Source: an uncultured Acidimicrobiia bacterium
Lineage (GTDB): Bacteria; Actinomycetota; Acidimicrobiia; Spongiisociales; Spongiisociaceae
Direction of reading: 5' to 3'
DNA: 6,873 bases
Assembly: GCA_937900165.1 (NCBI GenBank)
Contig: CALCCX010000514.1
Span: 1-6,873 of the forward strand
How positions within the stretch are numbered: position 1 is the stretch's first letter; the number at the start of each line of letters is the position of its first letter. Positions 6,092 through 6,873 of the stretch are shown here, one piece after another. A program made the position numbers and the translations under genes. The notes under the pieces are model-generated. The model was not told the origin of the DNA. It made no database searches and saw only the letters and a program-made list of their open reading frames with translations.

Positions 6092-6148
6092 CGGCTGGCG
6101 AGGATACTGGACTGGCCGGCTAGCGGAAACAGCTGAAAAGGAGAGGGA

Positions 6149-6745
6149 TCAGGAAGGACGGCTACCAAGCGGGAGGATGTTCTCGGCCAGGTTGTTCGCG
6201 ACCCGATTCACCAATGTGGACACTGTGTGCTCGCGGACCTGATCGGCGGCGATCGGGACAAGCAACTCTTGCAGCGGATCGACGTCGTGATTGTCCCGGT
6301 CCAACCACTGATCCCAATCACTGGGCGGCAGGATGACCGGCATCCGGGTGTGGATGGGGGCCAGAACGGAATTGGCGGTGGTGGTGATGATGGCGCAGCT
6401 CCGCACCCACGAATCCGTGTCAGGATCTCTCCACGATGCCCATATTCCCGCGAATGCCATGGGTTGGCCATTGCTCATCGTGACGTAGTGGGGAGGCATG
6501 CGCTGCTCCTTGGGCTCCCACTCGAAGAAACCGTCGGCCGGGAGGATGCAACGCCTTCGCAAAAACGACTCATGAAAGGTCGGTTTGCCGGCGACGGATT
6601 CGGCCCTCGCATTGATGTTCAATGGTCCTTTCCGGTCCTTGGCCCAATGGGGAATCAGACCCCAGCGGAAACTTCCGATTTGTCTTTCACCGCCGTGTTC
6701 GGCAACCGCGTATACCTGGTCGGTGGGTGCGACATTGAAACTCGG
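6149..6745 (-). CDS. SRAP-domain protein (YedK/HMCES type), 5' truncated
   Basis: The 198 genuine residues match the SOS-response-associated peptidase family (PF02586), which forms a covalent thiazolidine link to abasic sites in single-stranded DNA and so protects them from cleavage. Visible motifs are FNVAPTD at the truncated start, RWGLIPHWAK, INARAES (the conserved Asn), RRCILPADGFFEWE (the conserved Glu) and IHTRMPVILP (the conserved His). The missing piece is about 30-35 residues and includes the essential Cys2 of the MCGRF start, lost where the insert meets the adapter at 6746. An apparent ATG further out (MIRRPPRSTLFPYTTLFRS) is translated adapter, not protein. The gene is thus partial in this contig, with no sign that it is broken in the organism. 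The histidine phosphatase follows 57 bp downstream in the same direction. Confidence 0.92.
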   Translation of the reverse strand, partial: PSFNVAPTDQVYAVAEHGGERQIGSFRWGLIPHWAKDRKGPLNINARAESVAGKPTFHESFLRRRCILPADGFFEWEPKEQRMPPHYVTMSNGQPMAFAGIWASWRDPDTDSWVRSCAIITTTANSVLAPIHTRMPVILPPSDWDQWLDRDNHDVDPLQELLVPIAADQVREHTVSTLVNRVANNLAENILPLGSRPS

Positions 6746-6803
6746 AGATCGGAAGAGCGTCGTGTAGGGAAAGAGTGTAGATCTCGGTGGTCGCCGTATC
6801 ATT
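6746..6803 (-). other. Illumina P5/TruSeq universal adapter, reverse complement (assembly contamination)
   Basis: All 58 bases are the reverse complement of the TruSeq universal adapter, starting AGATCGGAAGAGCG and ending CGCCGTATCATT. It is an exact inverted copy of 127-184. This is read-through from a short library fragment carried into the contig and marks the right end of genuine sequence. Confidence 0.99.
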
Positions 6804-6873
6804 AAAAAAAAAAAAACAAGAGAGAAAAAAAAAAAAAAAAAAACAGCTTATATACATGATCATAGTATCACTC
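6804..6873. other. Poly-A and low-quality tail outside the right adapter
   Basis: The adapter is followed by a 13-base A run (6804-6816), a short mixed stretch, a 19-base A run (6825-6843) and about 30 bases of AT-rich noise. This is the usual signature of Illumina cycles run after the template has ended. It is not chromosomal sequence and carries no gene. Confidence 0.88.

Noticed and set aside
6092..6148. Possible promoter or terminator between the SRAP and histidine phosphatase genes
   Set aside because: Only 57 bp, with no hairpin plus T tract and no recognisable -35/-10 pair; co-transcription is as likely.
127..6803. 58-bp perfect inverted repeats flanking the whole gene block, as if it were a transposon or genomic island
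   Set aside because: Both repeats are base-for-base Illumina adapter; there is no transposase, target-site duplication or integrase inside.

Overview
The window is one assembled contig, not a clean stretch of chromosome. The genuine insert runs from about 185 to 6745 (about 6.56 kb). On each side lies a perfect 58-nt copy of the Illumina P5/TruSeq universal adapter, forward at 127-184 and reverse-complemented at 6746-6803. Outside the adapters is only homopolymer and low-complexity sequence of the kind produced when reads run past the end of a template. Both terminal genes are therefore cut off, and reading through the adapters gives spurious fused N-termini.

The insert is GC-rich (about 60% by eye) and gene-dense, with several ATGA/TGATG start-stop overlaps. 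The gene set points to an actinobacterium (Actinomycetota): a Nif3 protein followed by a C4 zinc-ribbon protein, an F420-dependent LLM oxidoreductase, and the trio SCO1664-family kinase-like protein, DUF3090 protein and MSMEG_4193-family histidine phosphatase. An uncultured lineage from a metagenome, perhaps near Acidimicrobiia, is plausible, but class-level placement is a guess.

Layout: on the + strand (187-2688) lies a tightly coupled operon. It encodes a Nif3-like dinuclear metal protein (5' end missing), a coiled-coil/zinc-ribbon protein, a YdjM-like membrane protein and a lipoprotein. It converges, with only 8 bp between stop codons, on a minus-strand block covering 2697-6745. In the order of minus-strand transcription that block is: an SRAP-domain protein (5' end missing), the histidine phosphatase, the DUF3090 zinc protein, the kinase-like protein, a short Thr/Ser-rich membrane-anchored protein, and the F420-dependent oxidoreductase.

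The phosphatase, DUF3090 and kinase genes are each joined by a 4-bp ATGA overlap. They form the most interesting biological unit here: a conserved actinobacterial module with an apparent kinase-like protein and a phosphatase, whose joint substrate I do not know. No RNA genes, CRISPR arrays, transposases or genuine mobile-element ends were seen. No convincing promoters or rho-independent terminators stood out.
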